Source: Bacteroidota bacterium
Lineage (GTDB): Bacteria > Bacteroidota > Bacteroidia > M30B66
Assembly (NCBI GenBank): GCA_020438185.1
Contig: JAGQVC010000099.1
Coordinates: forward strand, 1-6,685
DNA: 6,685 bases
Direction: 5' to 3'
Below the pieces are notes generated by a model. The model had not been told where the DNA came from. It was given only the letters and a program-made list of their open reading frames with translations, and did not search any database. Positions 5,879 to 6,685 of the stretch are shown here, piece by piece; the stretch's first letter is position 1; each line of letters starts with the position of its first letter. The position numbers and the translations under genes were made by a program.

Positions 5879-6625
5879 ATGAAATTCGTTCAAAAACTTT
5901 TTTTACCAGCTATTCTTTTAATTGTTTCAGGTTCTGTATTTGCTCAGAAGGGGTTTGAATTTGGTCCTGTATTTCAAGGGCAGAGCACCTGGCTTCTGAA
6001 CCAGGCCGATAATGATGCCGGAGGCGAGCTTGACTTTAAGTACACCTGGAATTACGGTTATGGCGTGTCACTCGGTTATGGTTTTCACGACAGGCATGGA
6101 ATACGTGTAGGCATGTTGATTTCGAATCAGGGGCAGAATTATACAACCGACGAAAAGTTTGAAAGATTACCTTCTACATCGTATTACACCAAAAGTCAAT
6201 ATTTACAGATTCCGGTACTTTACCGCTACAACGGTCGCCTTGACCTCAACAATTCGGCATTTATAGTTGAAGCAGGTCCTCAATTCGGGCTTTTACAATA
6301 TGCAAAGGCAACAGAAGTATTGATTGATGATAACTATGATCTGGCATTCTTACTTCCCGAATACAATTGTACAAAGTGTTATAATTCAATGGATATACAG
6401 GCGCATGTTGGACTTGGACTGTTGGCCCGTTTTTCAAAATCGCTTCACATGAATGCCATGCTCAACCTGAATTATTCACTTCAGGATATTGAAACGGCAG
6501 CCGGCAAAAGAACTCCGGATCGTCCGATAACTCGTAACGCCGTTATTGGGTTAAATGTCGGCTTCTACCTGCTGTTAGGCGGACCTGATATGGCAATAAA
6601 GCTCCCCAAAGACCGTGGGATTTAA
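5879..6625 (+). CDS. outer membrane beta-barrel protein (PorT/OMP_b-brl-like)
   Basis: This is a 248-residue protein with a classic signal peptide (1-22, MKFVQKLFLPAILL to VFA, cleavage before Gln23). It is followed by alternating amphipathic strands rich in Gly and aromatic residues, such as YGYGVSLGYGF, HGIRVGMLISNQGQNY, LQIPVLYRY, FIVEAGPQFGLL, AHVGLGLLARF and AVIGLNVGFYLLL. These are typical of the small outer membrane barrels annotated as porin-family or PorT-like in Bacteroidota. The substrate and role are unknown, and such proteins are often structural or of no known function. ATG 5879 is chosen over GTG 5873 because it gives a clean signal peptide. A Cys pair (Cys164 and Cys167, NCTKC) lies in a predicted loop and could form a disulphide. 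After the last strand there is a 15-residue tail (GGPDMAIKLPKDRGI), so the protein does not end on the usual terminal aromatic. Confidence 0.82.
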   Translation: MKFVQKLFLPAILLIVSGSVFAQKGFEFGPVFQGQSTWLLNQADNDAGGELDFKYTWNYGYGVSLGYGFHDRHGIRVGMLISNQGQNYTTDEKFERLPSTSYYTKSQYLQIPVLYRYNGRLDLNNSAFIVEAGPQFGLLQYAKATEVLIDDNYDLAFLLPEYNCTKCYNSMDIQAHVGLGLLARFSKSLHMNAMLNLNYSLQDIETAAGKRTPDRPITRNAVIGLNVGFYLLLGGPDMAIKLPKDRGI

Positions 6626-6631
6626 TGTAGA

Positions 6632-6685
6632 GATGTGTTAATGTGCTGGTGTGCTGGTAATTGATTTGCTGATTATTTGAAATTC
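6632..6685. repeat. degenerate short tandem repeat, truncated by the window edge
   Basis: After the barrel gene the sequence turns into diverged copies of an ~8-nt unit: TGTGTTAA, then TGTGCTGG twice in perfect tandem (6642-6657), then TTGCTGAT and TTTGAAAT-like words. No hairpin with a T-run is seen. It may be the edge of a longer intergenic repeat beyond the window. Confidence 0.45.

Overview
The window reads as chromosome of a Bacteroidota (Bacteroidetes) bacterium. The evidence is a type IX secretion C-terminal sorting domain, a PIDGG-type sorting signal next to an exosortase-like gene, a PorT/OmpA-like outer membrane barrel protein, a CarboxypepD_reg-like domain behind a Cys-rich head, and promoter elements of the TTG / TAnnTTTG type that replace -35/-10 boxes in this phylum. 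Shine-Dalgarno sequences are essentially absent, which also fits. No rRNA, tRNA, CRISPR array or insertion sequence was seen.

Layout. At the left edge, on the plus strand, is the 3' end of a type IX secreted protein gene, followed after 2 nt by rluD (23S rRNA pseudouridine synthase). rluD meets a leftward block tail to tail, with only 3 nt between stop codons. Read in its own direction, the leftward block is glpD (5800-4154), a Cys-rich membrane protein with a carboxypeptidase-regulatory-like domain (4107-3424), an alkylglycerol monooxygenase-like di-iron hydroxylase (3313-2417), a 64-residue PIDGG sorting-signal protein (2225-2031) and an exosortase/archaeosortase-family protein (2007-1450). 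Divergent from glpD, on the plus strand, is an outer membrane beta-barrel protein gene (5879-6625). The right edge is a short degenerate repeat.

The most interesting part is 1450-2302: a promoter, a tiny gene encoding little more than a signal peptide plus an exosortase-type sorting tail, and the likely cognate transpeptidase-like membrane enzyme, which starts with GTG 23 nt downstream. This looks like a two-gene, one-substrate sorting cassette. It lies less than 2 kb from a gene using the unrelated type IX C-terminal signal. glpD and the AGMO-like hydroxylase may both touch glycerol or ether-lipid metabolism, but that link is inference. The remaining genes are ordinary housekeeping or envelope genes.
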